DNA of 64,000 bases from Chloroflexota bacterium. Lineage in GTDB: Bacteria; Chloroflexota; Dormibacteria; Dormibacterales; Dormibacteraceae. Position numbers and translations under genes: made by a program. The notes under the pieces are model-generated. The model worked only from the letters and a program-made list of their open reading frames with translations. It did no database searches and was not told where the DNA came from. The stretch is taken from the NCBI GenBank assembly GCA_005880695.1, contig VBGR01000043.1, positions 1-64,000 of the forward strand, written 5' to 3'. This document shows positions 16,440 to 24,638 of the stretch, one piece after another (position 1 is the stretch's first letter; each line of letters opens with the position of its first letter).

Positions 16440-17675
16440 CTAGCGCTCTTTCCCGCTCCGCAGGTAGAAGACGACAGCCAGGAAGAGCACCGCGAGCGCC
16501 AGCACCGAGAGTGCGACATAGGGAACCGCCGGGTCGCTCAACCAGCCGCTCCCGGTGACGCGGACGGCTTTGGGAGCGACTGAACGCGCCGGCGCGGGCA
16601 GGGCGGCGCTGACAGCCGGTGGCCCGCCGGCGTCGCGGTAGGTCCAGAGGTGGACCGCATGGTCGATCGGCCTGAACGTCGCCACGTAGAGGGTCGGTGT
16701 GTCTTCGGCGGAGAGCGCCAGGGCGGTCACGCTGGGCACTGGAGGCTGCAGTGTGCGGAAAGTCTGGCCCGCGTCGGCCGTGGACCAGAGCCCTCCAGAT
16801 ACCGAGCCGCCCCCGTCGCTGGCCAGGTAGAACCGCTCCGGGTGGTTGCTGACAAAGCCGACGGCGTTGTAGTCGACCGCAGGTAAGCCGGCGGCCTGCG
16901 TCCAGGTGGCGCCGTTGTCTACCGAGAGGTAGGCGCCCACGTTGGTCCCCACCACCAGCGGCCGGACGTCACCCTTCGCCGGCAGCGGGCCGGCCGCGGC
17001 CGCGGCCACCATCGAGCTGGAGCCGAGCCCGGCCTTGAGCAGGGTCCAGGTCGATCCTCCGTCCTGGCTCTGGTAGAGCGGTAGCGCCTCGACCCCCCGG
17101 CTGGCGTCACCGCCGGCCAGGAAGCGGGCCGGGTCGTTCACCGCCGGCGCGGCCAGGGCCACCAGGCTCAGGTCCTTGAGAGCCGGGATCGGAGCCCAGG
17201 CGATGCCGTCTCGCGAGGTGAAGAGGCCGGAGTCGCCGCCCGCCAGGCTCTGCGACTTGGCGAAGGCGAAGCTTCGGATTGTCATCGGTCCGGAGGGCTG
17301 CTGGCGCGCCCAGGTCGCGCCACTGTCGGTGCTCCGCCAGATGCCCTGCCCTCGCGTCCCGGCGAAAACCAGACCGGCCTTGAACGGGCTGAAGGCGAGC
17401 GAGACCACCCCGCGCCCCATGGCGTGGCCGGTGAGCGTCCAGGTGACGCCGGCGTCGCCGCTCCTGTAGACGCTGCCGGACCCGGTGCCGAGCAGGACCT
17501 GCAAAGGGTTGCTGGGACTGACCGCGATGGCCAGGACCGGCGCGTCGAGCTTCTCAGGCAGGGAGGTGAGCTGCGTCCAGGTGTTGTCAGCGGGCGCCGC
17601 CCAGGCGGGTGAGGCTATCAGCGCCATCGCGCTGAGCAAGGCTGCCGCAAGAAGACGTGAAAGGGGCCGCGACAC
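16440..17675 (-). CDS. Exported BNR-repeat (YCF48/sortilin-like) protein with C-terminal anchor
   Basis: Predicted beta-propeller on the outside of the cell. From a GTG at 17675 (411 residues) there is a classic signal peptide ending ASPAWA-A, then repeated Asp-box-like units: SPSNPLQVLLGTGSGSVYRS, KAGLVFAGTRGQGIWRSTDS and VGTNVGAYLSVDNGATW, as in photosystem II assembly factor YCF48 and VPS10 domains. One transmembrane helix near the C-terminus is followed by a basic tail. Upstream in-frame codons would run into the divergent gene. Binding of a partner protein or surface glycan is plausible; no enzymatic role is evident. Confidence 0.75.
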   Translation of the reverse strand: MSRPLSRLLAAALLSAMALIASPAWAAPADNTWTQLTSLPEKLDAPVLAIAVSPSNPLQVLLGTGSGSVYRSGDAGVTWTLTGHAMGRGVVSLAFSPFKAGLVFAGTRGQGIWRSTDSGATWARQQPSGPMTIRSFAFAKSQSLAGGDSGLFTSRDGIAWAPIPALKDLSLVALAAPAVNDPARFLAGGDASRGVEALPLYQSQDGGSTWTLLKAGLGSSSMVAAAAAGPLPAKGDVRPLVVGTNVGAYLSVDNGATWTQAAGLPAVDYNAVGFVSNHPERFYLASDGGGSVSGGLWSTADAGQTFRTLQPPVPSVTALALSAEDTPTLYVATFRPIDHAVHLWTYRDAGGPPAVSAALPAPARSVAPKAVRVTGSGWLSDPAVPYVALSVLALAVLFLAVVFYLRSGKER

Positions 17676-17687
17676 CGCCAGCGGCGA

Positions 17688-17730
17688 ATTATCGCCCTTT
17701 GGGCGGGCCTGTGCGGCGCTGAAATAGAAT
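17688..17730. promoter_or_regulatory. Divergent promoter region with two -10-like hexamers
   Basis: The 61 bp between divergent starts hold TAGAAT (17725-17730, plus strand), 6 nt before the GTG at 17737, and GATAAT (17688-17693, minus strand), 12 nt before the GTG at 17675. Both positions imply very short or absent 5-prime leaders. Inferred from motif and spacing. Confidence 0.45.
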
Positions 17731-17736
17731 CGCTCG

Positions 17737-18693
17737 GTGTTCGGCAAGCTGGGCCGGGCCCTCGACCGGGCGGCGTTCAGGCCCTACTCCCTGCCCGCCG
17801 ACATGGCGCTGGGCATCGCCCTCATACCGCCGCTTGTGGCGGGCCTGACCCTCTACGGCCTGATCGCCTTCGTGTCGGCGGTCCTGGCCCTCGCCATGGG
17901 GGGCGCCTTCCACCTCCTGGCGCGGCGGGCCAAGATCCCACTGCGCTCCAGCCCGGCGATCACCGCCTTCATTGGGGTGGCCCTGGTCGGCGCCGGCGCG
18001 CACATCGTCTGGTCGCTCCTGATCGCGGTCCTGGCCAGCTTGCTGGAGCTGCTGAGAGGCCGCTTCTGGCCTCGAGCCGGCATCCATACGGGCCTCATCG
18101 CTTATGCGTTCGCCTACTGGACATCGAGCGGAACAGTCGCCACCTACCTGAAACCGGTGGTCCTGGTCCCGTTTCCGGAGCCAATCCAGCAGTGGTCACG
18201 CTTCTACGGCGGGGATGCGCGCTTCATCGACCCGACCACGCTCTACGTCGGGAACGTCGCCGGACCAATCCTCTGCACGAGCCTCCTGGCGGTCGTGATC
18301 TCGATCGCCTGGCTCTGGTACGCGCGCCGCGTCAGCCTGGCGGCGCTGATCGGCTTCTTACTGGGCGGCTTGCTGATCTCGGTCATGCTCCGCTGGGACC
18401 CGGTCTTCCAGCTGGACAGCGGGCCCACCTGGTTTGTCGCCGCGCTCGCCCTGGCTGACCGCAGGCTGCTACCCGAGGAGCCTGTCCTGCGGCCCACGCT
18501 GGCGTTCGCCGCCGGAGTTTTCGCGGTCGGGGTGCGAGCTGTGCCCCTCTACATCGAAGGCGTGTTCTTGAGCGTCGCCGCGCTGCAGGTGGCGTTCGCC
18601 CTGCTGGAGCTGGGCACCCGCTGGCTGACGCCCCGGTTGCCCCGCCTCTTCAAGCGCGGGCAGTCTCGGCGAAGAGAACCTGCTTCCGCATGA
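17737..18693 (+). CDS. RnfD/NqrB-like polytopic membrane protein
   Basis: Predicted 8-10 helix membrane protein, 318 residues. Its order of elements follows RnfD/NqrB, the quinone/flavin-linked membrane subunits of ion-pumping oxidoreductases: RSSPAITAFIGVALV, then a conserved loop RFWPRAGIHTGLIAYAFAYW, a WLWYARRVSLAAL segment, and near the end a loop followed by AAGVFAVGVRAVPLYIEGV, matching the FGALAGLL..GYPDGV region of RnfD. The covalent-FMN Thr motif of true RnfD is not evident, and no other rnf/nqr genes are nearby. So it is a lone homologue of uncertain function. The 3-prime end overlaps purA by 44 bp. Confidence 0.55.
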   Translation: MFGKLGRALDRAAFRPYSLPADMALGIALIPPLVAGLTLYGLIAFVSAVLALAMGGAFHLLARRAKIPLRSSPAITAFIGVALVGAGAHIVWSLLIAVLASLLELLRGRFWPRAGIHTGLIAYAFAYWTSSGTVATYLKPVVLVPFPEPIQQWSRFYGGDARFIDPTTLYVGNVAGPILCTSLLAVVISIAWLWYARRVSLAALIGFLLGGLLISVMLRWDPVFQLDSGPTWFVAALALADRRLLPEEPVLRPTLAFAAGVFAVGVRAVPLYIEGVFLSVAALQVAFALLELGTRWLTPRLPRLFKRGQSRRREPASA

Positions 18694-19954
18694 CGTACTG
18701 GTCCCGCCGCGGACCGACGCCGACGATGTCGACCGGCGCGCCGCAGAGCTCCCCCAGCCGCTCGACGTAGTCCCGGCATTCGCGAGGCAGGTCCTCCCAG
18801 CGCCGGGCCGAGCTGATGTCCGCGCGCCAGCCCGGCATCTCTTCGTAGACCGGGGTGCAGTGCTTCAGATGCGAGATGTTGGCCATCGGGTGGCCGTGCA
18901 CCACCCCGCGGAACTCGTACCCGGTGCAGACCTTGACTGTGTCGACCTCGTTGAGGACGTCGATCTTCATCAGGGCGATCGAGCCTGCGCCGTTGAGCCG
19001 GGTCGAATAGCGGCCGACGCAGGCGTCGAACCAGCCGACGCGACGGGGCCGGCCGGTGACCGTGCCGTACTCGACGCCGCGCTCTCGGATCCGCTCGCCG
19101 AGGGAGTCGAAAAGCTCGGTCGGGAAGGGCCCGTAGCCGACGCGCGTCGTATAGGCCTTGAAGACCGCGATCGTGAGGTCGACCGAGGTTGGTGCGATGC
19201 CGGAGCCCGTCAGGGCGCCGCCCGCCGTCGGGTTGGAGCTGGTGACGTACGGGTAGGTGCCGAAGTCGAGATCGAGCATCGTCGCCTGGGCGCCCTCCAG
19301 AAGGATGTTGTCGCCCCGATCGAGAGCTGCCTGCACGAGCGGGAAGGTGTCCTTGATGTAGGGGTCGAGGGTGCGGGCGTAGCCGAGGTACTCCTCCAGG
19401 AGCGCCTCCCACTTGAAGGGCTCTGCGTCGTAGAGCCGGGTCATGACCTGGTTCTTGATCTGGCCCACGACGAAGCCCAGCTTCTTGCGCATGAAGGCCT
19501 CCTTCTGGAGGTCGCCGACGCGGAAGCCGATCCGCCGGATCTTGTCGGCGTAGGCGGGGCCGATGCCGCGCCAGGTGGTGCCCAGCCGGTCGTCACCCCG
19601 GGCTTCCTCTTCGAGCTGGTCGAAGACTGGGTGGTAGCTCATGACCATGTGGGCTCGCTCGCTGACCACCAGGTTCTTCGGCTCGATGCCGCGCTCGCGG
19701 AGCTGCTCGATCTCCTTGATCAGGACGCGTGGATCGACCACGACGCCGTTGCCGATGACGCAGGTGCACTCGGGGTAGAGCACGCCGGAAGGGATGAGCT
19801 GGAACTTGTACTCGCCGTGCTCGGTGACCACGGTGTGGCCGGCGTTGTTGCCGCCCTGAGAGCGGATGACCAGGTTGGCGCGCTCGGCGAGGAGGTCGAT
19901 GACCTTGCCCTTGCCCTCGTCGCCCCACTGCCCACCGACCAGGATGATGACCAT
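18650..19954 (-). CDS. purA: Adenylosuccinate synthase
   Basis: Catalyses GTP-dependent formation of adenylosuccinate from IMP and aspartate, the first committed step to AMP. The 434-residue protein has the N-terminal loop GGQWGDEGKGK with the catalytic Asp, the NNAGHT motif with the catalytic His, and the GTP-base-recognition region near the C-terminus. Start ATG, 13 bp after the dnaB stop, so it is probably transcribed with rplI and dnaB. The 3-prime end overlaps the convergent RnfD-like gene by 44 bp. Confidence 0.97.
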   Translation of the reverse strand: MVIILVGGQWGDEGKGKVIDLLAERANLVIRSQGGNNAGHTVVTEHGEYKFQLIPSGVLYPECTCVIGNGVVVDPRVLIKEIEQLRERGIEPKNLVVSERAHMVMSYHPVFDQLEEEARGDDRLGTTWRGIGPAYADKIRRIGFRVGDLQKEAFMRKKLGFVVGQIKNQVMTRLYDAEPFKWEALLEEYLGYARTLDPYIKDTFPLVQAALDRGDNILLEGAQATMLDLDFGTYPYVTSSNPTAGGALTGSGIAPTSVDLTIAVFKAYTTRVGYGPFPTELFDSLGERIRERGVEYGTVTGRPRRVGWFDACVGRYSTRLNGAGSIALMKIDVLNEVDTVKVCTGYEFRGVVHGHPMANISHLKHCTPVYEEMPGWRADISSARRWEDLPRECRDYVERLGELCGAPVDIVGVGPRRDQYVMRKQVLFAETARA

Positions 19955-19967
19955 CGGGAGTGGACTG

Positions 19968-21359
19968 TTAGCTGGGCTCGGGGGCGGGCGGCTCGTCGGG
20001 CCCGCGGCGCCGCGCCTCCAGGTTCTCGAAGCGCGTCAGCTCGGGGCGGAACCGGAGGTTGATGGTGCCGGTCGGGCCGTTCCGGTTCTTGGCCACGATG
20101 ATCTCGGAGAGGCCGGTCGTGTCGGTCTTGTTGTAGTAGCCCTCCCTATAAAGAAAGATTACAACGTCGGCATCCTGTTCGATGCTACCGCTCTCTCTCA
20201 AATCGGAGAGCATCGGGCGCTTGTCGGTTCGCTGCTCGGGAGCCCTGGACAGCTGCGAGAGCGCCATCACCGGCACGTTCAGCTCCCGGGCCAGACCCTT
20301 CATCGAGCGGGAGATCGAGGACACCTCCTGCACCCGGTTGTCGTCGGCCCCCCCGTGGCGGCTCCGCATGAGCTGCAGGTAGTCGACCACCACGAGCCCG
20401 ATCCCCGCCTGGAGCTTGATCCGCCGCGCCTTGGTCATCAGCATCAGCTCGTCGAGCATCGGCGAATCGTCGATGTAAATTGGCGCGTCACCGAGCGGAC
20501 CGAGGGCGCGGGCCAGCCGCTCGTGCTCGGACTCGCCGAGGAGGCCTCGATGCAGGCGCTGGGCGTCCACTCGCGCGTACTCGCAAAGCAGGCGCTCGGC
20601 GAGCTGGTCCTTCGACATCTCGAGCGAGAAGATGGCTACCGGGACCCGATGCTCGACCGCCGCCTCAAGTGAGATGTTGAGCGCGAGCGAGGTCTTCCCG
20701 ATGCCCGGGCGGCCCGCCACGATCGTGAGCTCGGACGCCTTGAAGCCGTTGGTCTTGGAGTCGAGGTCGTAGAAGCCGGAGGGGACTCCGATCACCCGCC
20801 CCCCGGACGCCTGCAGCGCGTCGACCCGGTCCATCGTCGAACGCAGCAGCGGGAAGAGGTGCTCGAAGTCGGACATCGACCGCGACTCGGAGATCGCGAA
20901 CACGCGGGCCTGGGCCTGGTTGAGCGCGTCGCCCGAGTCGACCGCTTCGTCGTAGCCGAGGCCGGCGATCTCGCCGCCCGTCGTGATCAGCGAGCGTTTG
21001 GTCGCCTTCTCCTTGACGATCCGGCCGTAGTACTCGACGTTGGCCGCCGTCGGCACCGACTGCTCCAGCTGGGCCAGATAGGTGCGGCCGCCCACGCGCT
21101 CCAGGACGCCCATCTTCTCCAGCTCCGAGCCGACGGTGACGATGTCGATGGGCTCGCCGTGCTGGAGCAGCTCGAGCGACGCCTGATAGACGTCGGCGTG
21201 GTTCTTGCGATAGAAGTCCTTCGGCTCCAGGAACTCGGAGACCTTGACGACCGCCAGCTCGTCGAGAAGGATCGCCCCCAGGACCGACTGCTCGGCCTCG
21301 AGGTCGTGCGGTGGAACCCGGCCGGCGGTCCTGCCGTCGATCGGTGGCGCCTGCGCCAC
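19968..21359 (-). CDS. dnaB: Replicative DNA helicase DnaB
   Basis: Hexameric replication-fork helicase. The 463-residue protein has an N-terminal helical domain beginning PHDLEAEQSVLGAIL (about 17-110) and a RecA-like C-terminal domain with Walker A GRPGIGKTS, Walker B VVVDYLQLM and the H4 motif SRAPEQRTDKRP. No intein interrupts it. It starts with GTG, directly after three 12-bp repeats that fill the gap to rplI. The order rplI-dnaB-purA is a common arrangement in Gram-positive-type genomes. Confidence 0.96.
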   Translation of the reverse strand: MAQAPPIDGRTAGRVPPHDLEAEQSVLGAILLDELAVVKVSEFLEPKDFYRKNHADVYQASLELLQHGEPIDIVTVGSELEKMGVLERVGGRTYLAQLEQSVPTAANVEYYGRIVKEKATKRSLITTGGEIAGLGYDEAVDSGDALNQAQARVFAISESRSMSDFEHLFPLLRSTMDRVDALQASGGRVIGVPSGFYDLDSKTNGFKASELTIVAGRPGIGKTSLALNISLEAAVEHRVPVAIFSLEMSKDQLAERLLCEYARVDAQRLHRGLLGESEHERLARALGPLGDAPIYIDDSPMLDELMLMTKARRIKLQAGIGLVVVDYLQLMRSRHGGADDNRVQEVSSISRSMKGLARELNVPVMALSQLSRAPEQRTDKRPMLSDLRESGSIEQDADVVIFLYREGYYNKTDTTGLSEIIVAKNRNGPTGTINLRFRPELTRFENLEARRRGPDEPPAPEPS

Positions 21360-21360
21360 C

Positions 21361-21396
21361 TAGGACATCACCTAGGGCATCACCAAGGACATCACC
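21361..21396. repeat. Three 12-bp tandem repeats between rplI and dnaB
   Basis: On the minus strand the unit reads GGTGATGYCCTW three times in a row, filling nearly all of the 32 bp between the rplI stop and the dnaB GTG. The first copy includes the rplI stop codon. The function is unknown; it could be replication slippage or an RNA-level signal. Confidence 0.75.
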
Positions 21397-21841
21397 GGTC
21401 CTGCGTCACCACCACGTTGATGGTCGCCTCGACGTCACGGTGGAGATGGAGCGAGACCTGGTGCTCACCAAGGGTCTTGATCGGCTCTTTCAAGTCGATC
21501 CGGTGCCGGTCGACCTCGACCTTGTGCTGGGCACGAAGAGCCTCGGCGATGTCGGCGTTGGTAATCGCGCCGAAGGCCTTTCCCTCCTCGCCCACCCGGA
21601 GCCGGACGACCACCGTCTTGTTTCCGATCTCCTCCGCCAGCTCGCGCGCCTCGTCGATGTCCTTGGCCTCGCGCTTGGCGGTGGCGGCCCTGACGCGCCT
21701 GGCCTCCTCCTCGACCCCCTTGCGGGCCAGCACGGCCAGCTTGCGGGGGATCAGGAAGTTGCGGCCGAACCCATCAGCCACCTCCTTCACCTCGCCGGCC
21801 TGGCCGACGTCCTTGACGTCCTTCGTCAGCATCACTTTCAC
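21392..21841 (-). CDS. rplI: 50S ribosomal protein L9
   Basis: Large-subunit ribosomal protein L9, which binds 23S rRNA near the L1 stalk. The 149-residue protein has the N-terminal RNA-binding domain (VKDVGQAGEVKEVADGFGRN, FLIPRKLA), the long connecting helix rich in Ala/Glu/Arg, and the C-terminal domain with FGAITNADIAEAL. The GTG start is given by the family N-terminus MKVMLTKDV. It is the first gene of the rplI-dnaB-purA cluster. The usual rpsF, ssb and rpsR neighbours are not upstream here. Confidence 0.97.
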   Translation of the reverse strand: MKVMLTKDVKDVGQAGEVKEVADGFGRNFLIPRKLAVLARKGVEEEARRVRAATAKREAKDIDEARELAEEIGNKTVVVRLRVGEEGKAFGAITNADIAEALRAQHKVEVDRHRIDLKEPIKTLGEHQVSLHLHRDVEATINVVVTQDR

Positions 21842-21864
21842 GGCAAGCAGCAGCTCCCCTTGAA

Positions 21865-22251
21865 CTAACCGGCTTTTGGCAGCCGCGCCCGCCAGCTTCC
21901 TACAGTCCGCGACACCTGGCGACGCGCCGTCCCCACGAGCAGCCGGCGATCGTCATCCCAGACGCTCTCCCGCCGCTCGAGCGCGGCCCGGTGCTCGGCC
22001 TGGAGCTCGTCGGGACAGGCGTCGATGAAGACCTTCACCGCCAGGATGCCGAGCGCCAGCACGTCGAGCTCGCCCACGACCGGGATCCAGGCCGGGAGGT
22101 CGACGGGGCTCACGATCAGCCCGAGCGCGGTCAACAGGGCCGCCTTCGGCGCCGTGGGCACCCGCGGGTCGCGCAGCAGGCAGTAAGCCAGCTTGGCGTT
22201 GCGCGGCACCTCGGTCAGGATCCTCCGGGCGTGGCTGAACGAGAGCTTCAT
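21865..22251 (-). CDS. YkvA/DUF1232 family protein
   Basis: Small probable membrane-associated protein (128 residues) of the DUF1232 family, whose function is unknown. The family hallmark SPVDLPAWIPVVGELDVLALG lies near residues 48-68, written here in part: SPVDLPAWIPVVGELD. A hydrophobic stretch (ALLTALGLIV) precedes it and a charged C-terminal tail follows. Start ATG. The gap to rplI is 23 bp, so it probably heads that operon. Confidence 0.8.
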   Translation of the reverse strand: MKLSFSHARRILTEVPRNAKLAYCLLRDPRVPTAPKAALLTALGLIVSPVDLPAWIPVVGELDVLALGILAVKVFIDACPDELQAEHRAALERRESVWDDDRRLLVGTARRQVSRTVGSWRARLPKAG

Positions 22252-22317
22252 CTTTAGGCCGGTACAGCCTACCGGTTTTGACGGCCGCCCGGAAGCGCCT
22301 TAACCTGCCTCCAGCAC

Positions 22318-23589
22318 ATGGCCACGGCTGCGGCGGCAGGGGGGGTGAAGCAGGCCTTTGGCCTGCGTCGCCACATCGCCCTGGCCGCCTTCTGGTTCGG
22401 CGGCAACTACCACTGGGGCGTGATCCTGCCGGTGCTGATTCCTTACCAGATCAGCCATCTGGTCCCCAGCGAACAGCGAGGCAGCGCCCTCGGGATCGCA
22501 CTCGGCGCAGGCGCCTTCTTTGCGATGGTCCTACCGCCCCTGGTCGGCTACTGGTCTGACAGCCTCAGCACGCGTTGGGGGAGGCGCCGCCCGATCATGC
22601 TGGTCGGGACCGTCCTCAATGCGGGCGCGCTCCTCCTTCTGATGGTGGCGCCGAACTACGGCTGGCTTCTGGTCGCCTACCTGCTGGTCCAGATCACCAA
22701 CAATGTGGCGGGCGCTGCGTTCAACGGCATCGTGCCGGACATCGTCCCCGGCGATGAGTTCGGCAAGCAGAGCGGAATTCTGGGCGCAATGGTCCAGCTA
22801 GGCGTCGTGACCAGCCTGGCCAGCTACTTCTACCTCTTCTCGGCGATCGGTCGGCCCCTGCTCACGTACGCCGGGATCTCAGTCGTGCTCCTGCTCACCC
22901 TGGTTCCGACGTTGCTGGCTGCAAAGGGTGAGGGCATGACCCCCGTCGAACGGCGGCCGGCGAAGCCTCCGGTCGAGGCGATCAAGGACTTCTTGAGCCC
23001 CCTCGCGCATGGCGACTTCGCCTGGGTGATCTTCACCCGACTCATGATCACAGGCGGGATCTGGAGCGTGTTTCCTTTCCTCCAGTTCTTCTTCCACGAC
23101 GTCGCCCGCATACCGGGCGCAGACAAGTTCACCAGCCTCTACCTGCTGGTGGTGCTCCTGGCCGCCACCCCGTTCGGCCTCGCCGGCGGCTGGCTCTCCG
23201 ATCGCCTCGGACGGAAGATCTTCGTGTATCTGAGTGGCGCCGCGCAGGGACTGGTGGTGCTTGTCTTCGTCGTCTTCTACCCGTCCCAAACGAGCCTCTT
23301 CTTCTTGCTCGGGGTCATCTACGGGCTCGGGTACGGCCTCTATTACTCGGTCGATTGGGCGCTCGCCTGCGACACGCTACCGGACCGCGACCGGCCGGCG
23401 AAGGACATGGGGCTGTTCCATGTTGCCTACACCCTGCCGCAGGTGCTCCTCGGCTCTGTCCTCGGGTTCGTTCTCGACCTCTTCAACCGGCAGTCGCCCA
23501 ACTCCGGCTACCGGGTCGTCTTCTCGGTCGCCATCGTCTTCTACATCCTGGGGACGGTGTTCGTGAGCCGCATCAAGTCAGTGCGCTAA
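22318..23589 (+). CDS. MFS transporter (paralogue of the 7616 gene)
   Basis: Twelve-helix major facilitator, 423 residues. The loop 2-3 motif is YWSDSLSTRWGRRRP and the loop 8-9 repeat is GWLSDRLGRKIF. It shares DWALACDTLPDR, PAKDMGLFHVA and the C-terminal FVSRIKSVR with the MFS protein encoded at 7616-8863, indicating a paralogous pair, perhaps for related substrates. GPH-type sugar symporters are the nearest familiar group. The gene stands alone on the plus strand, and its stop overlaps that of modC by 4 bp. Confidence 0.85.
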   Translation: MATAAAAGGVKQAFGLRRHIALAAFWFGGNYHWGVILPVLIPYQISHLVPSEQRGSALGIALGAGAFFAMVLPPLVGYWSDSLSTRWGRRRPIMLVGTVLNAGALLLLMVAPNYGWLLVAYLLVQITNNVAGAAFNGIVPDIVPGDEFGKQSGILGAMVQLGVVTSLASYFYLFSAIGRPLLTYAGISVVLLLTLVPTLLAAKGEGMTPVERRPAKPPVEAIKDFLSPLAHGDFAWVIFTRLMITGGIWSVFPFLQFFFHDVARIPGADKFTSLYLLVVLLAATPFGLAGGWLSDRLGRKIFVYLSGAAQGLVVLVFVVFYPSQTSLFFLLGVIYGLGYGLYYSVDWALACDTLPDRDRPAKDMGLFHVAYTLPQVLLGSVLGFVLDLFNRQSPNSGYRVVFSVAIVFYILGTVFVSRIKSVR

Positions 23590-24638
23590 GCCGGGTAGAC
23601 GGCGACCTCGGTCGCCTTGACCGAGATCCAGACCTCGCCGCCCGCCGCCAGCGCCAGCTCGGCCACGGCCGCGGGGGTGACCTCCGCCACCAGGGAGATC
23701 TCGCCGCTGACGCGCACTCGTGCCCGGTCTCCGGCCAGCTCCACACCCTCAGCCCGGCCGCGCCAGACGTTGCGGGGACTGCCTTCGGGACGCTGGCGGT
23801 GCACCGCCACTGCCCGTGGATGGACCACCGCGAAGACGTCGCCGGCGGCCGCGTCCGCAACGGCCAGTAGACCTCCCCCAGCCAGGCTGAGGACGCCGCC
23901 CGCCGCGGCGCCACGGAAGAGGTTCACGCCGACCAGGTCGGCCACGTACTGGGAACGGGGCCTGGCGGTCACCTCGGCCGGAGTGCCGGACTGCGTGACG
24001 GTGCCGCTTTCGAGTACCACCAGGCGATCGGCGAGGGCGATCGCCTCCAGCGGGTCGTGGGTGACCAGCAGGCGGATGCCCTCAAAGGAGGCCAGGTGCC
24101 GTTTCAGGTCACGCCGCACCTCGGCGCGGGTGCTGGCGTCGAGCGCGGCGAGCGGCTCGTCCAGCAGCAGCAGGCGGGGGTCCGTGGCCAGCGCCCGGGC
24201 CAGCGCGACCCGCTGCCGCTGGCCGCCCGAAAGCGAGTCCGGCCGGGCCGTGGCGTAAGCGGCGAGGTCGAGGCGTTCCAACCAATCCCGAGCCCGCCCG
24301 TCGGCGGTTTTCCGCCCGGTCCCCCGGGAGCGCAGCCCGAAAGCCACGTTGTCCAGCACGCTCAGGTGCGGGAAGAGCAGGTAGTCCTGAAAGACGACGC
24401 CGATCGGCCGCCGCTCGGTCGGGACGAACACCCGTCGCACCGGGTCCTCGAAGGTGACGCCGTCGAGCTCCACCCGCCCGGCGTCGAGGGGGACCAGCCC
24501 TGCCAGGGCTCGGAGGAACGTCGTCTTGCCGGCGCCGTTGGGCCCGAGCAGCGCCACGACTTCGGCACCGCCGGCTGCCAGCGACACATCGAGCCGCAGC
24601 CGGCCGAGCTGGAGGCCGACCTCGGCCGCAAGGCTCAT
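23586..24638 (-). CDS. modC: Molybdate ABC transporter ATP-binding protein
   Basis: ATPase subunit that powers molybdate import with ModB. The 350-residue protein has Walker A LLGPNGAGKTT (31-41), the Q-loop in VVFQDYLLFP, the signature SLSGGQRQR (about 135-143), Walker B LLLLDEP and the switch His in VTHDP. A C-terminal TOBE/Mop-like regulatory domain (about 285-350) is typical of ModC. The ATG at 24638 overlaps the modB stop (ATGA). The open frame continues far upstream, but that extension is the shadow of modB. Confidence 0.9.
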   Translation of the reverse strand: MSLAAEVGLQLGRLRLDVSLAAGGAEVVALLGPNGAGKTTFLRALAGLVPLDAGRVELDGVTFEDPVRRVFVPTERRPIGVVFQDYLLFPHLSVLDNVAFGLRSRGTGRKTADGRARDWLERLDLAAYATARPDSLSGGQRQRVALARALATDPRLLLLDEPLAALDASTRAEVRRDLKRHLASFEGIRLLVTHDPLEAIALADRLVVLESGTVTQSGTPAEVTARPRSQYVADLVGVNLFRGAAAGGVLSLAGGGLLAVADAAAGDVFAVVHPRAVAVHRQRPEGSPRNVWRGRAEGVELAGDRARVRVSGEISLVAEVTPAAVAELALAAGGEVWISVKATEVAVYPA

